From NCBI GenBank assembly GCA_014860225.1, contig JACZKE010000038.1, positions 1-52,646 of the forward strand: a stretch of 52,646 bases of DNA, read 5' to 3'. The DNA comes from Desulfuromonadales bacterium (GTDB lineage Bacteria; Desulfobacterota; Desulfuromonadia; Desulfuromonadales; BM103). Position 1 is the stretch's first letter; every line of letters starts with the position of its first letter. Position numbers and translations under genes: made by a program. Below, piece by piece: positions 8,053 to 17,974 of this stretch. The notes under the pieces are model-generated. The model ran no database searches. It saw only the letters and a program-made list of their open reading frames with translations, and had not been told where the DNA came from.

Positions 8053-10140
8053 ATGAGTGAGGAACAGCAACACAAGCTTCCGGTAGATGAAACAGATGAG
8101 GGCCTGGAAAAAGCCCGCCGCATGATCGAAGAAGAGGAAATGGGCCTGCGCCACGTCTCCGGCTGGCAACGTTTCCTGGTGCCGGTCGTAGCGCTGAGCT
8201 GGTCGTTGTTTCAGCTCTCCCTGGCGAGCTGGCTGCTGCTCGATTCAACTTACGTGCGTGCCATCCACCTGGCGTTCGCTCTGTTCCTGATCTTTGTTTC
8301 TTTTCCGACCTTCAAGCGTCAAATCAATATCCCGGGGCTGCGCTGGCTGTCGGCCACCGACCGGATCCCGCTGATGGATCTGCTGCTCGCGAGTTTTGCC
8401 GCGTTCCTTGCGCTCTATATCGTGATCGATTTCGAGGGGATCGCCAGCCGCGTCGGCCTGCTCAACACCCGTGATATGGTGTTTGGCACACTCTTGATCC
8501 TTTTCCTCTGGGAAGGCGCGCGTCGAGTGGTCGGGCCAGCGCTGTCGATCATCGGTATTTTCTTTACCATCTACGCTTTCTTCGGTCCCTATTTCCCCGA
8601 TTTCCTTGCCTTTAAAGGGGTCAGCATCAACCGCTTCGTCGGCCAGATCTCGCTGACCACCGAGGGAATCTTCGGGGTGCCGATCTATGTTTCGGCCAAG
8701 ATTGTCTTTTTGTATGTTTTGTTCGGCTCGCTGCTCGATAAAGCCGGTGCCGGGCGCTTCTTTATTGATCTGGCAATGAGCCTGCTCGGTCGCTACAAGG
8801 GCGGACCGGCCAAGGCGGCGGTTCTATCTTCAGGCATGACCGGCCTGATCTCCGGCTCATCAATTGCCAACGTCGTAACCACCGGAACCTTCACGATTCC
8901 ACTGATGAAGAAAGTCGGTTACCCGGGAGAGAAGGCGGCGGCGATCGAAGTCGCGGCTTCAACCAACGGCCAGTTGATGCCGCCGATCATGGGGGCCGCA
9001 GCCTTCATCATCGCCGAATACGTCAACCTGCCGTACCTCGAAGTCTGTAAAGCGGCGGCCATCCCGGCCTTCGCCTCATACGTGGCACTCTTTTTCCTGA
9101 CTCACATCGAGGCCTCCAAGCTTGGCATGAAGGGTTTGCCCAAGATCGAGTTGCCGGTCTTTTTCCAGGTGTTAACCAACGGTTTTCATTACCTGGTGCC
9201 GATCGTGTTCTTGCTCTACGAGTTGATCGTCCCGCGCCATTCACCAGACATGGCTGCTTTTCGTGCAATCATACTGCTGCTGGTGCTCATGTTCTTCCAG
9301 CATGCGGTGCGTGCACGAAAAGAGAAGACCTCTGTCGCTAATGGTTTTAAACGCGGCATCATTGATATCTACGAAGGCATGGTGGGTGGCGCGCGAAACA
9401 TGGTCAGCGTCGGTGTCGCCACCGCTGCGGCCGGGATTGTCGTCGGGGTCGTCACTATGGGACTCGGCGGTCTGGTTACCGATATTATCGATGTCCTGAG
9501 CATGGGCAATATCTATTTGATGCTCTTTATCGTTGCGCTCTGCAGCCTGGTGCTCGGCATGGGCCTGCCAACCACCGCGAACTACATTGTCATGGCCAGC
9601 CTCACAGCGCCGGCGCTGGTGGTTGTGGCTGATCTCAACGGTTTCGCTGTGCCGTTAATCGCCGCGCATCTCTACTGCTTCTATTTCGGAATTCTGGCCG
9701 ATGATACGCCGCCGGTCGGCCTGGCCGCCTACGCGGCTGCGGCAATCGCCAAGAGCGACCCGATCAGGACCGGGGTGCAGGGTTTCATGTACGATATCCG
9801 CACCGCAGTGCTGCCATTCATGTTCATCTTCAACACCGACATTCTGCTCATCGGCATTAACAACTTCTTCGAAGCGATTTTTATCTTCATCATGACCTGT
9901 ATCGGTACCTGCGCCTTTGCCGGAGCAACCCAGGGGTGGTTTATCGCCAAGAACCGCTGGTATGAACTGCTGGCGCTGCTTCTGGTCTGCGGTATGACCT
10001 TCCGTCCCTACTTCTTTGCCGAAATGCTCGGCATCGAAGAGCGTCACCTGAGTTACCTGTTGGGCGCGGCCCTGTTTGCGGCCATCTATGCAGTGCAGAA
10101 ACTGCGCGTTCGCGGCAGCAACCCGCCGGCTATCGCCTGA
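8053..10140 (+). CDS. TRAP transporter fused permease (4TM/12TM)
   Basis: A 695-residue, very hydrophobic inner-membrane protein in which the small (DctQ-like) and large (DctM-like) TRAP subunits are fused, as usual for TAXI systems. Typical large-subunit blocks are visible: SGSSIANVVTTGTFTIPLMK, EVAASTNGQLMPPIMGAAAF and LGMGLPTTANYIVMASL. It should couple ligand import to an ion gradient, sodium or proton, not ATP. The N terminus is a charged cytoplasmic stretch. The ATG at 8053 with TTGAGGAG nine bases upstream is preferred over a TTG at 8032. The universal stress protein gene begins ten bases after its stop. Confidence 0.95.
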   Translation: MSEEQQHKLPVDETDEGLEKARRMIEEEEMGLRHVSGWQRFLVPVVALSWSLFQLSLASWLLLDSTYVRAIHLAFALFLIFVSFPTFKRQINIPGLRWLSATDRIPLMDLLLASFAAFLALYIVIDFEGIASRVGLLNTRDMVFGTLLILFLWEGARRVVGPALSIIGIFFTIYAFFGPYFPDFLAFKGVSINRFVGQISLTTEGIFGVPIYVSAKIVFLYVLFGSLLDKAGAGRFFIDLAMSLLGRYKGGPAKAAVLSSGMTGLISGSSIANVVTTGTFTIPLMKKVGYPGEKAAAIEVAASTNGQLMPPIMGAAAFIIAEYVNLPYLEVCKAAAIPAFASYVALFFLTHIEASKLGMKGLPKIELPVFFQVLTNGFHYLVPIVFLLYELIVPRHSPDMAAFRAIILLLVLMFFQHAVRARKEKTSVANGFKRGIIDIYEGMVGGARNMVSVGVATAAAGIVVGVVTMGLGGLVTDIIDVLSMGNIYLMLFIVALCSLVLGMGLPTTANYIVMASLTAPALVVVADLNGFAVPLIAAHLYCFYFGILADDTPPVGLAAYAAAAIAKSDPIRTGVQGFMYDIRTAVLPFMFIFNTDILLIGINNFFEAIFIFIMTCIGTCAFAGATQGWFIAKNRWYELLALLLVCGMTFRPYFFAEMLGIEERHLSYLLGAALFAAIYAVQKLRVRGSNPPAIA

Positions 10141-10150
10141 GGAGGACGAC

Positions 10151-10639
10151 ATGATTCCCCAATACCAGATGATTCTTTACGCTACCGATCTTTCCGAGAA
10201 CGCAGCCCATGCTTTCCGGCACGCCATCGCCATCGCCCGCTGCTTCGGTGCGCGCATCCACCTGTTGCACGTCCTGCCGGACGTGGACCCTGCGGTCATT
10301 AATTATGTCTCAACCGTAATGGGCGAGGACAAACTGGCTGATTTTGAAATCGTGCATAAGACAGAGATCAAGGACGCGATCCTCAAGCGGATGCATACAT
10401 TTGCCAAAGAAGAATTGATCGATCACCCTGAAGACATCGAGCGGATTGCTGATATTGAAGTGCATCATGGCAGCCCGCTCGTGGAAATTCTTGCTGCAGC
10501 AGAGCGTATCAATGCCGACCTGATTGTTATGGGAAGTCACAGCAAGGGAGCGCTCAAATATGCTTTCCTCGGCAGTGTCGCCGAAAAGGTTCTGCGCAAG
10601 TGTCATCGGCCGATGCTGATCATCCCGCTGCATGACTGA
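10151..10639 (+). CDS. Universal stress protein (UspA family)
   Basis: A 162-residue single-domain UspA protein. It starts with the strand ILYATDLSENAAHAFRHA and ends with the nucleotide-binding signature VMGSHSKGALKYAFLGSVAE. The G-2X-G-9X-G(S/T) spacing of ATP-binding members appears to be kept, so ATP binding is likely. Its start at 10151 follows GGAGGACGAC directly after the TRAP permease stop, so the two genes are almost certainly cotranscribed. The Halomonas TRAP transporter TeaABC has a Usp partner, TeaD, that regulates transport. A similar role is plausible here but inferred. Confidence 0.93.
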   Translation: MIPQYQMILYATDLSENAAHAFRHAIAIARCFGARIHLLHVLPDVDPAVINYVSTVMGEDKLADFEIVHKTEIKDAILKRMHTFAKEELIDHPEDIERIADIEVHHGSPLVEILAAAERINADLIVMGSHSKGALKYAFLGSVAEKVLRKCHRPMLIIPLHD

Positions 10640-10680
10640 ACACTCAACAACTCCACCTGGATTTGAAAGAAGGCAAAATC

Positions 10681-13671
10681 ATGATTGATGGGGCCAAACA
10701 GCGCCTGCATGGGAACGTTCTGCGTGAAATTGGCGGGACCTGTGGTGCTGCCGTGGAAAATTTGCAGTGGCTGCTCGACAACATGCACCCGTATTTCGCG
10801 ATCACCATGCAGGATGTTCCTGAAGCGATCGCAACCCTGGCGACACGGTTGTCCTCATTGCGGCACGATCAGCGCCTGGTCCTGGCTGATCGTGAGAAGC
10901 GACTGATTGTGGCTTGTCCGAACCGTCCCGGGTCGCTCTACAATACCATTCGCAACCTGCATGAACGCGAGATTTCCTATGCTCAGTTCACCCAGTCATA
11001 TCGTACCCTCCCCGGGGTGGAATTCGGCCTGGAAATACAGCGATTCGAGTTTGATCGCAAAGCTCATCAGGATATTGCAGGGGCTGGCCGGCAGAAGATT
11101 CCCGCCAGTATCCGTCTGGGTGTGGCCGCAGCCCTTCGGGAAAGTTACCCGACTTTCGACCGGCGCCAGTTCGATCGGCTGCTGCAGCTGATCTGGTTGA
11201 ACAATGAAGCATACGTCCGGGTTTCTCCCTTTCGGCGCGTAGCGCAGCTGTTGTGGATGTACCAGCAGAGTTTCTTGCAGGGGGGGATTTACTTTGATGT
11301 CGAGAAGACCGATGACCCTGATTCTCCCCGTGAGTACCGCGTCATGTTTGCCGCCGGCAATCCCCCGCAGATTGATTTTCTCACCCAGACGATGGAGGTC
11401 TTTCACCGACTCGGTCTCGGTGTACGCCGCGCCTACTGTCTGACCATCAGCAACGGCGTTCATCCCTATTTCATCGGCACTTTTTACATCCATAGCCGAG
11501 ATTCCGGCCTGGTCGAGAAGGGGTCTGAACTGTTTAATCATCTACAACAGGAGCTTTACAACACGCAGATCCTCTCGACCGCTTCGCCGGTCTACCAGGA
11601 TTTTGTGGTGCAGCGGGTCATGACCGGCGAGGAAGCCTCCCTTGTCAACGCTTTCATCAGCTTTTGTCACACCAACCTGGCACACAATCAGCCCGACCGT
11701 TTTGGGTTTGAAAATGTCCTGCGAGCCTTTCATAGCCATCCGGACATGGCGCTTAAGCTGGTCTGGCTGTTCAAGACCCGCTTTGACCCGCTGGTTCCTG
11801 GCCGGGAGGAGCTTTACCAGACAACGCTCACCGAAATGGAAGTCGCTATTGACGACTACAATACCGGCCACCGCTATCTCGACGAAATCCGCCGCGGCGT
11901 CTTCAATTGTGCGCTGCTGTTCATTCGCCATACGCTCAAGACAAATTTCTTCGTTGCCGAGAAGCAGGCTCTCGCCTTCCGCATCGATCCCTGCTATCTG
12001 GAAGAGCTTGGCCCTGATTTTACCGCCGACCTGCCAGCCGAGCGGCCTTTCCGGGTGACTTTCTTCTTCGGACGTCATGGAGCAGGATACCACATCGGCT
12101 TCTCCGATATCGCCCGAGGCGGCTGGCGCACCGTCCTCAGCCGGGGCTGGGACGACTACATCACCAACACCAACACCATTTTCCGCGAGAATTATGTTCT
12201 GGCACACACCCAGCACCTGAAGAACAAGGACATCTACGAAGGTGGCTCAAAGATGGTGGTGGCCCTCGATGCCGCTGATCTGACTGATCTTGACCTGGTT
12301 ACGCGGCGCCTCTACAAAGTCCAGTTCGGTTTTATCAATGCTTTCTTCGACATTTTTGTTACTGAAAACGGCCAGGCGAAGGACCCGCGTGTCGTTGACT
12401 ATTACGGCGAGGATGAGGCAATCGAGCTCGGGCCCGACGAGAACATGCACGACTCCATGGTCGAGCTGATCGCCCGCCAGTCGGTTCGGCGCGGATACCT
12501 GCTCGGTATCGGCGTCATTTCGAGCAAACAGGTGGGAATCAACCACAAGGAGTATGGCGTGACCTCGGCGGGAGTGGTCAAGTTCGCAGAGATTACCATG
12601 GCGGAGCTCGGCATAGACATCCACAAGGAGGCCTTTTCCGTCAAGTTCACCGGTGGGCCGAATGGCGATGTGGCCGGCAATGCCATGAGACTGCTCCTTG
12701 ACCGTTGCCCTGCGGTCAGCATCAACCTGATCATCGATGGCTCCGGTGCCTTGCACGATCCGGCCGGTGCCGATCACGCAGCGCTGCGCAAGGTTGTCCT
12801 GGCGCAGGATGTTGATGGCTTTGATCCACAAGCCCTGCACGATGGCGGCTTTATATTGTTTCGCAACCAGCGACGCACAGAGGGACTGCGACAGCTCTAC
12901 CGCAGAGTGTCTCGTAAGGATGGCGTGTTGATCGAGGAATGGGTCACGGTCGACGACTTCTACCGGGAGTTCAATGGCCTGGCCTTCACGGTCCCTGCAG
13001 ATCTCTTCATCCCGGCCGGTGGTCGCCCCGAGACGATCGATGGCAGCAACTGGCAGCGGCTGCTTGACGATGACGGTCAGGCAACGGTGCGTGTGATCGT
13101 TGAGGGAGCCAATTCCTTCCTGACCCCTGATGCGAGGATTGAATTACAGCGTCGCGGGGTGCTGATCATGCGTGATGCTTCGGCCAACAAGTGCGGCGTC
13201 ATCTCCTCCTCCTACGAAATTATAGCCAACCTGCTGCTCACTGATAAAGAGTTTCTGGCGCACAAGCAACGCTATGTTGCAGATGTTCTGGAGATTCTCG
13301 AGAAGCGTTCCGGTGACGAGGCGAGACTGATTTTGAAACGACGGCGCGAGCCGGGCAACAGCCTGCTGTGCACCGAGATCTCGGCGGCAGTCAGCAGCGA
13401 GATTAACGCCCACTATGCACGGCTGTTTAATTTCTTCCAGGCTAACCAGGACCTTTGCGAACAACCGTTGTTCCGGAAGGCGATCGAGGCGCACCTGCCG
13501 CGCCTGTTACGTGATAATCAACGTTACCGGCGCCGCATCCGTAATTTGCCACCCAAGTACCGCTCTGCCATGCTCGCCGCTGAAATCGCTTCCTCTCTGG
13601 TCTATCGTGGGGATAGCGAGGCAGCCTTCCGTGCGATGTTGCAAGCTCATTTGCAGCGGGTCTTTGGCTGA
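10681..13671 (+). CDS. Large NAD-dependent glutamate dehydrogenase (~1000-residue type)
   Basis: A 996-residue enzyme of the large NAD-glutamate dehydrogenase class, which oxidatively deaminates glutamate to 2-oxoglutarate and ammonium. An N-terminal regulatory part includes an ACT-like segment (RPGSLYNTIRNLHEREISYA near residue 80). The catalytic part has IARGGWR near 475, EGGSKMVV near 520 with the likely active-site lysine, and the Rossmann motif GGPNGDVAGNAMRLL near 655-670. A VEGANSFLTPDAR segment follows near 808. It is shorter than the 1600-residue GDH-180 class and closer to the 115-kDa class. The ATG at 10681 is preceded by AAGAAGG. Its position behind the TRAP and Usp genes suggests catabolism of the imported amino acid. 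Confidence 0.9.
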   Translation: MIDGAKQRLHGNVLREIGGTCGAAVENLQWLLDNMHPYFAITMQDVPEAIATLATRLSSLRHDQRLVLADREKRLIVACPNRPGSLYNTIRNLHEREISYAQFTQSYRTLPGVEFGLEIQRFEFDRKAHQDIAGAGRQKIPASIRLGVAAALRESYPTFDRRQFDRLLQLIWLNNEAYVRVSPFRRVAQLLWMYQQSFLQGGIYFDVEKTDDPDSPREYRVMFAAGNPPQIDFLTQTMEVFHRLGLGVRRAYCLTISNGVHPYFIGTFYIHSRDSGLVEKGSELFNHLQQELYNTQILSTASPVYQDFVVQRVMTGEEASLVNAFISFCHTNLAHNQPDRFGFENVLRAFHSHPDMALKLVWLFKTRFDPLVPGREELYQTTLTEMEVAIDDYNTGHRYLDEIRRGVFNCALLFIRHTLKTNFFVAEKQALAFRIDPCYLEELGPDFTADLPAERPFRVTFFFGRHGAGYHIGFSDIARGGWRTVLSRGWDDYITNTNTIFRENYVLAHTQHLKNKDIYEGGSKMVVALDAADLTDLDLVTRRLYKVQFGFINAFFDIFVTENGQAKDPRVVDYYGEDEAIELGPDENMHDSMVELIARQSVRRGYLLGIGVISSKQVGINHKEYGVTSAGVVKFAEITMAELGIDIHKEAFSVKFTGGPNGDVAGNAMRLLLDRCPAVSINLIIDGSGALHDPAGADHAALRKVVLAQDVDGFDPQALHDGGFILFRNQRRTEGLRQLYRRVSRKDGVLIEEWVTVDDFYREFNGLAFTVPADLFIPAGGRPETIDGSNWQRLLDDDGQATVRVIVEGANSFLTPDARIELQRRGVLIMRDASANKCGVISSSYEIIANLLLTDKEFLAHKQRYVADVLEILEKRSGDEARLILKRRREPGNSLLCTEISAAVSSEINAHYARLFNFFQANQDLCEQPLFRKAIEAHLPRLLRDNQRYRRRIRNLPPKYRSAMLAAEIASSLVYRGDSEAAFRAMLQAHLQRVFG

Positions 13672-13743
13672 GAGTCCCGTTTGCTATCAAGTCTGTCAGC
13701 GGGAAGATGTTCGTCTGTTTCTTTCGCATAAGGAGTAAACCCT

Positions 13744-15021
13744 ATGGTACACCAGATTTGCCTGAACCTGAACGTTCGGGGGCTGCCGGTTTCGGCGACC
13801 CTCGGCATCAACGAACTGAGCAACCGACTGATTGCCGAGGGACGCAAGGTCTACAAGCTCGGACTTGGCCAATCGCCCTTCCCGGTTCCCCTGCCGGTGG
13901 TCGAGGCACTGCAGGCCAACGCCCACCAGAAGGACTACCTGCCGGTACGCGGCCTGCCGGCCTTGCGGGAGGCGGTCGCCAACTACTATCAGCGCACCCA
14001 GAATCTTAGTTTCCACGCAGACCATATTCTGGTTGGACCGGGTTCGAAAGAACTGATGTTTATCTTGCAGCTGGTCTACTACGGTGACCTCGTAATCCCG
14101 ACGCCGAGCTGGGTCTCCTATGCTCCCCAGGCACAGATCGCTGGCCGGCACGTGCACTGGATACCGACCAGACGTGACAATCGCTGGTTGTTGACGCCGG
14201 ATGAACTCGACAAGCTGTGCCGCAAAGATCCGAGCAAGCCGCGCATCGTCATCCTTAATTATCCAAACAACCCGACCGGCTGCAGCTACTCTGACGCGGA
14301 ACTCGCCGCTCTGGCCGAGGTGGCGCGCAAGTACCATGTCATCATGCTCTCAGATGAAATTTATGGTGAGCTTCACTTCGAAGGGGAGCATACATCCATT
14401 GCCCGCCATTATCCGGAAGGGACGATCATCAGCAGCGGCTTGAGCAAGTGGTGTGGTGCCGGCGGCTGGCGTCTCGGGACTTTCGCGTTCCCTGCAGAAC
14501 TCGACTGGTTGGCGGATGGTATGGCTGTTGTGGCGAGTGAGACCTTCACCGCAACTAGCGCTCCTATCCAGTACGCAGCTGTGCGGGCCTTTCGGGGCGG
14601 GCCACGCATCGAAACTTACCTGAGCCAGTCGCGGCGTATCCTGAAGACACTTAACGATCATATCCTGGCACGGTTTACCGCAGCCGACGTCTTCGTTGCT
14701 CCCCCTCAGGGTGCTTTTTACATGCTCCCGGATTTCTCCGCCTACCGCGATGTTCTGCAGTCTCGCGGGATCACCACGGGGACAGAACTGTGTCAGCGGA
14801 TTCTGGAAGAGGCCGGCGTAGCATTCCTGCCGGGCAGCGCCTTCGGTCGTCCTGAAGAGGAGTTGACAGCGCGTATTGCACTGGTCGATTTCGATGGTGC
14901 CAAGACGCTGTCCGCAGCAGAGCGTACCTCATTGCACGAACCCCTTCCCGCCGATTTTCTCAACACGCATTGCTTCAAGATGGTCGAGGCGATTGATCTG
15001 GTCTGCGACTGGCTCAAGTAG
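13744..15021 (+). CDS. Class I/II PLP-dependent aminotransferase
   Basis: A 425-residue fold-type I aminotransferase. Visible elements are the substrate-arm region YLPVRGLPALREAVANYY, the cofactor Asn/Tyr region NYPNNPTG near 172-179, LSDEIYGELHF near 202-212 and the Schiff-base lysine in SSGLSKWCG (Lys235). A typical C-terminal small domain follows. It should swap amino groups between an amino acid and 2-oxoglutarate or a similar keto acid; aspartate aminotransferase-like activity is the default guess. AAGGAG lies upstream of the ATG. It is the last gene before a strong terminator, following glutamate dehydrogenase by 72 bases, and fits an amino-acid catabolic operon. Confidence 0.9.
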   Translation: MVHQICLNLNVRGLPVSATLGINELSNRLIAEGRKVYKLGLGQSPFPVPLPVVEALQANAHQKDYLPVRGLPALREAVANYYQRTQNLSFHADHILVGPGSKELMFILQLVYYGDLVIPTPSWVSYAPQAQIAGRHVHWIPTRRDNRWLLTPDELDKLCRKDPSKPRIVILNYPNNPTGCSYSDAELAALAEVARKYHVIMLSDEIYGELHFEGEHTSIARHYPEGTIISSGLSKWCGAGGWRLGTFAFPAELDWLADGMAVVASETFTATSAPIQYAAVRAFRGGPRIETYLSQSRRILKTLNDHILARFTAADVFVAPPQGAFYMLPDFSAYRDVLQSRGITTGTELCQRILEEAGVAFLPGSAFGRPEEELTARIALVDFDGAKTLSAAERTSLHEPLPADFLNTHCFKMVEAIDLVCDWLK

Positions 15022-15055
15022 CTTTGAGATCTGAATAGAACACTGAACACCCAAA

Positions 15056-15092
15056 AAGGCCAGGGGCAGCAATCTTCGCTGCCCCTGGCCTT
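15056..15092. terminator. Bidirectional intrinsic terminator between convergent operons
   Basis: Two perfect 15-base arms, AAGGCCAGGGGCAGC at 15056-15070 and its complement at 15078-15092, enclose a seven-base loop. An A run precedes the left arm and a T-rich stretch follows the right. It sits between the aminotransferase gene and the oppositely oriented lpdA gene, so it can stop transcription from both sides. Confidence 0.85.
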
Positions 15093-15116
15093 CTTGGGAG
15101 AGTCTTCTGCGTAATG

Positions 15117-16526
15117 TCAGCCGTGTACCGCTTTGCCGAAAGCGCCGAGAGCCGCTTCCTTGAATGCTTCGCTCAGTGTCGGGTGGGCATGCATGGTCAG
15201 AGCGACATCTTCGACACTGCCACCAAAGGCCATAACGGTGACCGCTTCGCTGATCAATTCAGAAGCACTGGGCCCAATAATATGTACACCGAGGATCCGT
15301 CCGCTTTCCGGGCTGGCCAGGACTTTGACAAAGCCGTCAACGTTGTCCATTGCACGAGCACGCCCGCTGGCCATGAAAGGGAAACGACCAACCTTATAGG
15401 GTGTCTCCTCTGATTTAAGCTGCTCTTCAGTTGCGCCGATAGATGCAGCTTCAGGATGAGTGTAGACAACCCCGGGAATCAGGTTGTAATCGACGGCAGG
15501 GTGTTCACCTGCCAGCCTTTCAGCGAACACTATCCCTTCATCCATCGCCTTGTGTGCCAGCATCGGACCGTGAATCAGGTCACCAAGGGCATAGATGTTC
15601 GCCACGTTAGTCTGATAGTTGTCATCGATCACGATGCGGCCGGTTTCGCTGAGTTTAATTCCTGCTTCATCGAGACCGAGCCCGTCAATGCATGGCTTGC
15701 GACCAGCGGCAACCAATACCTTGTCGCAGGTTAAGGTCTGTTCCTCCTTGCCTTCAAGCTTGAGGGTAACGCCCTGGTCGGTCTGTTCCATTCCGGCGAC
15801 TTTCGTTCCGGTGTGAATTGTCATCCCCTGCTTCTGCAGGCTTTTCAGCAGGGCTGCTGTCACCTCCTTGTCGGTACTCGGCAGCATCTGCTCGAGCATC
15901 TCGATGATGGTGACTTTGGCGCCGAGCCTCAACCAGACGGAACCGAGTTCCAAACCTATGTAGCCGCCGCCGATCACAGCCAGGTGCTCGGGAACGGCAG
16001 TATACTCAAGAGCGTCACGGGCCTGTCCGACCCGTTCACCATCCTGAGGCAAGCCGGGTATGTCAACGGCAACACTACCAGTGGCCAGTAGCACGCGCTT
16101 GCCCAGGACCACCTGTTCGCCATCATCCGTTGCTGCAATAACCTGCAATGAACCTTCAGCATCAATCGGGCCGAGACGGCCAGTGCCTGTGATCAAGGTG
16201 ATCTGGTTCTTTTTGAAAAGGCTGGCGATGCCACGGGTCAGACGCGTGACGACGTCTTCCTTGCGCTTCATCATCTTGCCGAGGTCGAGCGAAGGAGGCT
16301 CGACCAGAATGCCGTGTCCGGCAAACTTATCGCGAGCCTGAACGAAAAGTTCACTTGAGTCGAGCAATGCCTTGCTCGGAATACATCCTTCGTTGAGACA
16401 CGTGCCGCCGAGAGCTTTGCGCTTTTCGATGACAGCAACCGTTGAACCGAGCTGGGCAGCACGAATTGCGGCAACGTAGCCCCCGGGGCCGCCACCGATG
16501 ATGATCAAATCGAAGATCTTACTCAT
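15117..16526 (-). CDS. lpdA: Dihydrolipoyl dehydrogenase (E3)
   Basis: A 469-residue flavoprotein disulfide reductase that reoxidises dihydrolipoyl groups with NAD. It shows the FAD-binding GGGPGGYVAA near 11-20, the redox disulfide GGTCLNEGCIPSK with Cys43 and Cys48, the NAD-binding GGGYIGLELG and the C-terminal His-Glu pair region HAHPTLSEA. Length is normal. The start is supported by AGGAGC upstream. It is downstream of sucB on the same strand but separated by about 210 bases that contain a large palindromic element. It is the evident E3 of the 2-oxoglutarate dehydrogenase complex encoded here and could also serve other lipoyl systems. Confidence 0.96.
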   Translation of the reverse strand: MSKIFDLIIIGGGPGGYVAAIRAAQLGSTVAVIEKRKALGGTCLNEGCIPSKALLDSSELFVQARDKFAGHGILVEPPSLDLGKMMKRKEDVVTRLTRGIASLFKKNQITLITGTGRLGPIDAEGSLQVIAATDDGEQVVLGKRVLLATGSVAVDIPGLPQDGERVGQARDALEYTAVPEHLAVIGGGYIGLELGSVWLRLGAKVTIIEMLEQMLPSTDKEVTAALLKSLQKQGMTIHTGTKVAGMEQTDQGVTLKLEGKEEQTLTCDKVLVAAGRKPCIDGLGLDEAGIKLSETGRIVIDDNYQTNVANIYALGDLIHGPMLAHKAMDEGIVFAERLAGEHPAVDYNLIPGVVYTHPEAASIGATEEQLKSEETPYKVGRFPFMASGRARAMDNVDGFVKVLASPESGRILGVHIIGPSASELISEAVTVMAFGGSVEDVALTMHAHPTLSEAFKEAALGAFGKAVHG

Positions 16527-16554
16527 TTAGTGCTCCTGAAATTGAGAGGGACGC

Positions 16555-16721
16555 CTAGTACCCTGTAACCCATAAACTATCGCATCTTGCTGGTTCTTTG
16601 CCGCGTCAGCGGCGTTACGCCTTCAGCTGAGTAGCTACGGCTGGGCAGCTGAAGGCGCGCCTTGCTGACCCGCCAAATCCCTGCGCAATCTTGCGAAATC
16701 CTATAGGTTACAGGGTACTAG
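16555..16721. repeat. 167-bp imperfect palindromic element between sucB and lpdA
   Basis: The element has perfect 16-base terminal inverted repeats: CTAGTACCCTGTAACC at 16555-16570 and its complement at 16706-16721. Internally it pairs GTCAGC (16605-16610) with GCTGAC (16664-16669), and GCCTTCAGCTG (16619-16629) with its complement (16646-16656). The apex carries TAGCTACGGCT at 16632-16642. It encodes nothing evident and occupies most of the space between sucB and lpdA. The form resembles a MITE or REP-like repeat. As RNA it would form a long hairpin inside the operon. Confidence 0.85.
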
Positions 16722-16735
16722 CGCTTCACAGCTGC

Positions 16736-17974
16736 CTAAAGTTCCAAAAAAAGTTCCGAGGGGTCCTCAATATACTCTTTGATCAGTTTGAGAAAGCCGA
16801 CGGCCTCGCGCCCGTCGATAAGGCGATGGTCATAGCTTAAGGCCAGATTCATGATCGGACGAATGATGATCTCGCCATTTCTGGCAACCGGACGATCCTG
16901 GATCGAGTGCATGCCAAGCACCCCGCATTGCGGTGGGTTAATAATCGGCGTGCTCAGTAGCGAGCCGTAGACGCCACCGTTGGTAATGGTGAAGGTGCCG
17001 CCTTCGAGTTCAGCCAGAGTCAGTTTGCGGGCATTGGCTTTGACGGCGAGGTCGGCAATCCGCTGTTCAATTTCGGCAAAGGTCATCTGGTCGGCATCGC
17101 GCAGGACCGGGACCACCAGGCCTCGATCGGTACCAACAGCAATGCCGATGTCGTAATAGTGGTGATAAACGATGTCGGTGCCGTCAATCCGCGCGTTGAC
17201 CGCTGGAAATTCCTTGAGGGCCACGATGCTGGCTTTGATGAAGAATGACATCAAGCCAAGCTTGATGCCGTGTTTCTCTATGAAATGTTCCTGGTGCTGG
17301 CTGCGGATTTTTTTGATCCACGACATGTCCGCTTCATTGAACGTGGTCAGCATGGCGGTCTGTTGGCGGGCCTGAAGCAGGCGCTCGGCAATGCGCTGTC
17401 GAATCGGCGTCATGGCCTGTCGGGTGACCGGGCGGCCATCGGCCGCAGTCTCGGCTTCCGCTGTTACGGGTTTGGTGCTCTCGGCTTTAACGCCCGGGGT
17501 CGGGGTCTTCTCGTGGGCCAGGACATCGTCGAGGAGGATCCTGCCTGCCCGCCCACTTCCGGAGATCTCCTCAAGGTTGATGCCACGTTCTTGCGCATTT
17601 TGGCGGGCTGCGGGATTCACCGGAGGTTGAGATGACTGCTGATCCCCGGATATTTCCGAGGCAGGCGGAGAGGTCGTCTCAGCCTCTGGTGCCGTCTTCT
17701 GCGGTGGGGGCGTCTGCACGACAGTCTCCTGCTCTTGCGAGACATCACCCTCTTCAATCGTAGCGATCAGCGTGCCGACAGGTACGGTCTTTCCTTCCGG
17801 AACGACAATATGCAGGCGACCGGAAGCTTCCGCGGTTAATTCGACGTTGACCTTGTCGGTTTCCAGTTCGCAAATGATATCATCCTTGGCGACTGCAGCG
17901 CCGTCCTCTTTCAGCCAGTTGGCGACCAGTGCTTCGAGAATCGATTCACCGACTTCAGGTATTTTTATGTCCAT
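16736..17974 (-). CDS. sucB: 2-oxoglutarate dehydrogenase E2, dihydrolipoyl succinyltransferase
   Basis: A 412-residue E2 component. The N-terminal lipoyl domain (about 1-77) has the lipoylation site [10 protein letters not shown], Lys near residue 43. A Pro/Glu/Thr-rich linker leads to a peripheral-subunit binding domain ([20 protein letters not shown]) and then the catalytic domain with TNGGVYGSL and the active-site block [15 protein letters not shown]. These features, with DKVNVE in the lipoyl domain and the adjacent sucA, favour succinyl over acetyl transfer. It starts in a TAATG one-base overlap with the sucA stop, so the pair is translationally coupled. Its product needs LipA-made lipoate; lipA lies upstream in the same gene string. 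Confidence 0.96.
   Translation of the reverse strand: MDIKIPEVGESILEALVANWLKEDGAAVAKDDIICELETDKVNVELTAEASGRLHIVVPEGKTVPVGTLIATIEEGDVSQEQETVVQTPPPQKTAPEAETTSPPASEISGDQQSSQPPVNPAARQNAQERGINLEEISGSGRAGRILLDDVLAHEKTPTPGVKAESTKPVTAEAETAADGRPVTRQAMTPIRQRIAERLLQARQQTAMLTTFNEADMSWIKKIRSQHQEHFIEKHGIKLGLMSFFIKASIVALKEFPAVNARIDGTDIVYHHYYDIGIAVGTDRGLVVPVLRDADQMTFAEIEQRIADLAVKANARKLTLAELEGGTFTITNGGVYGSLLSTPIINPPQCGVLGMHSIQDRPVARNGEIIIRPIMNLALSYDHRLIDGREAVGFLKLIKEYIEDPSELFLEL

Noticed and set aside
11542-12216. Long minus-strand frame inside glutamate dehydrogenase
   Set aside because: Shadow of a clear coding gene, with no recognisable motifs.
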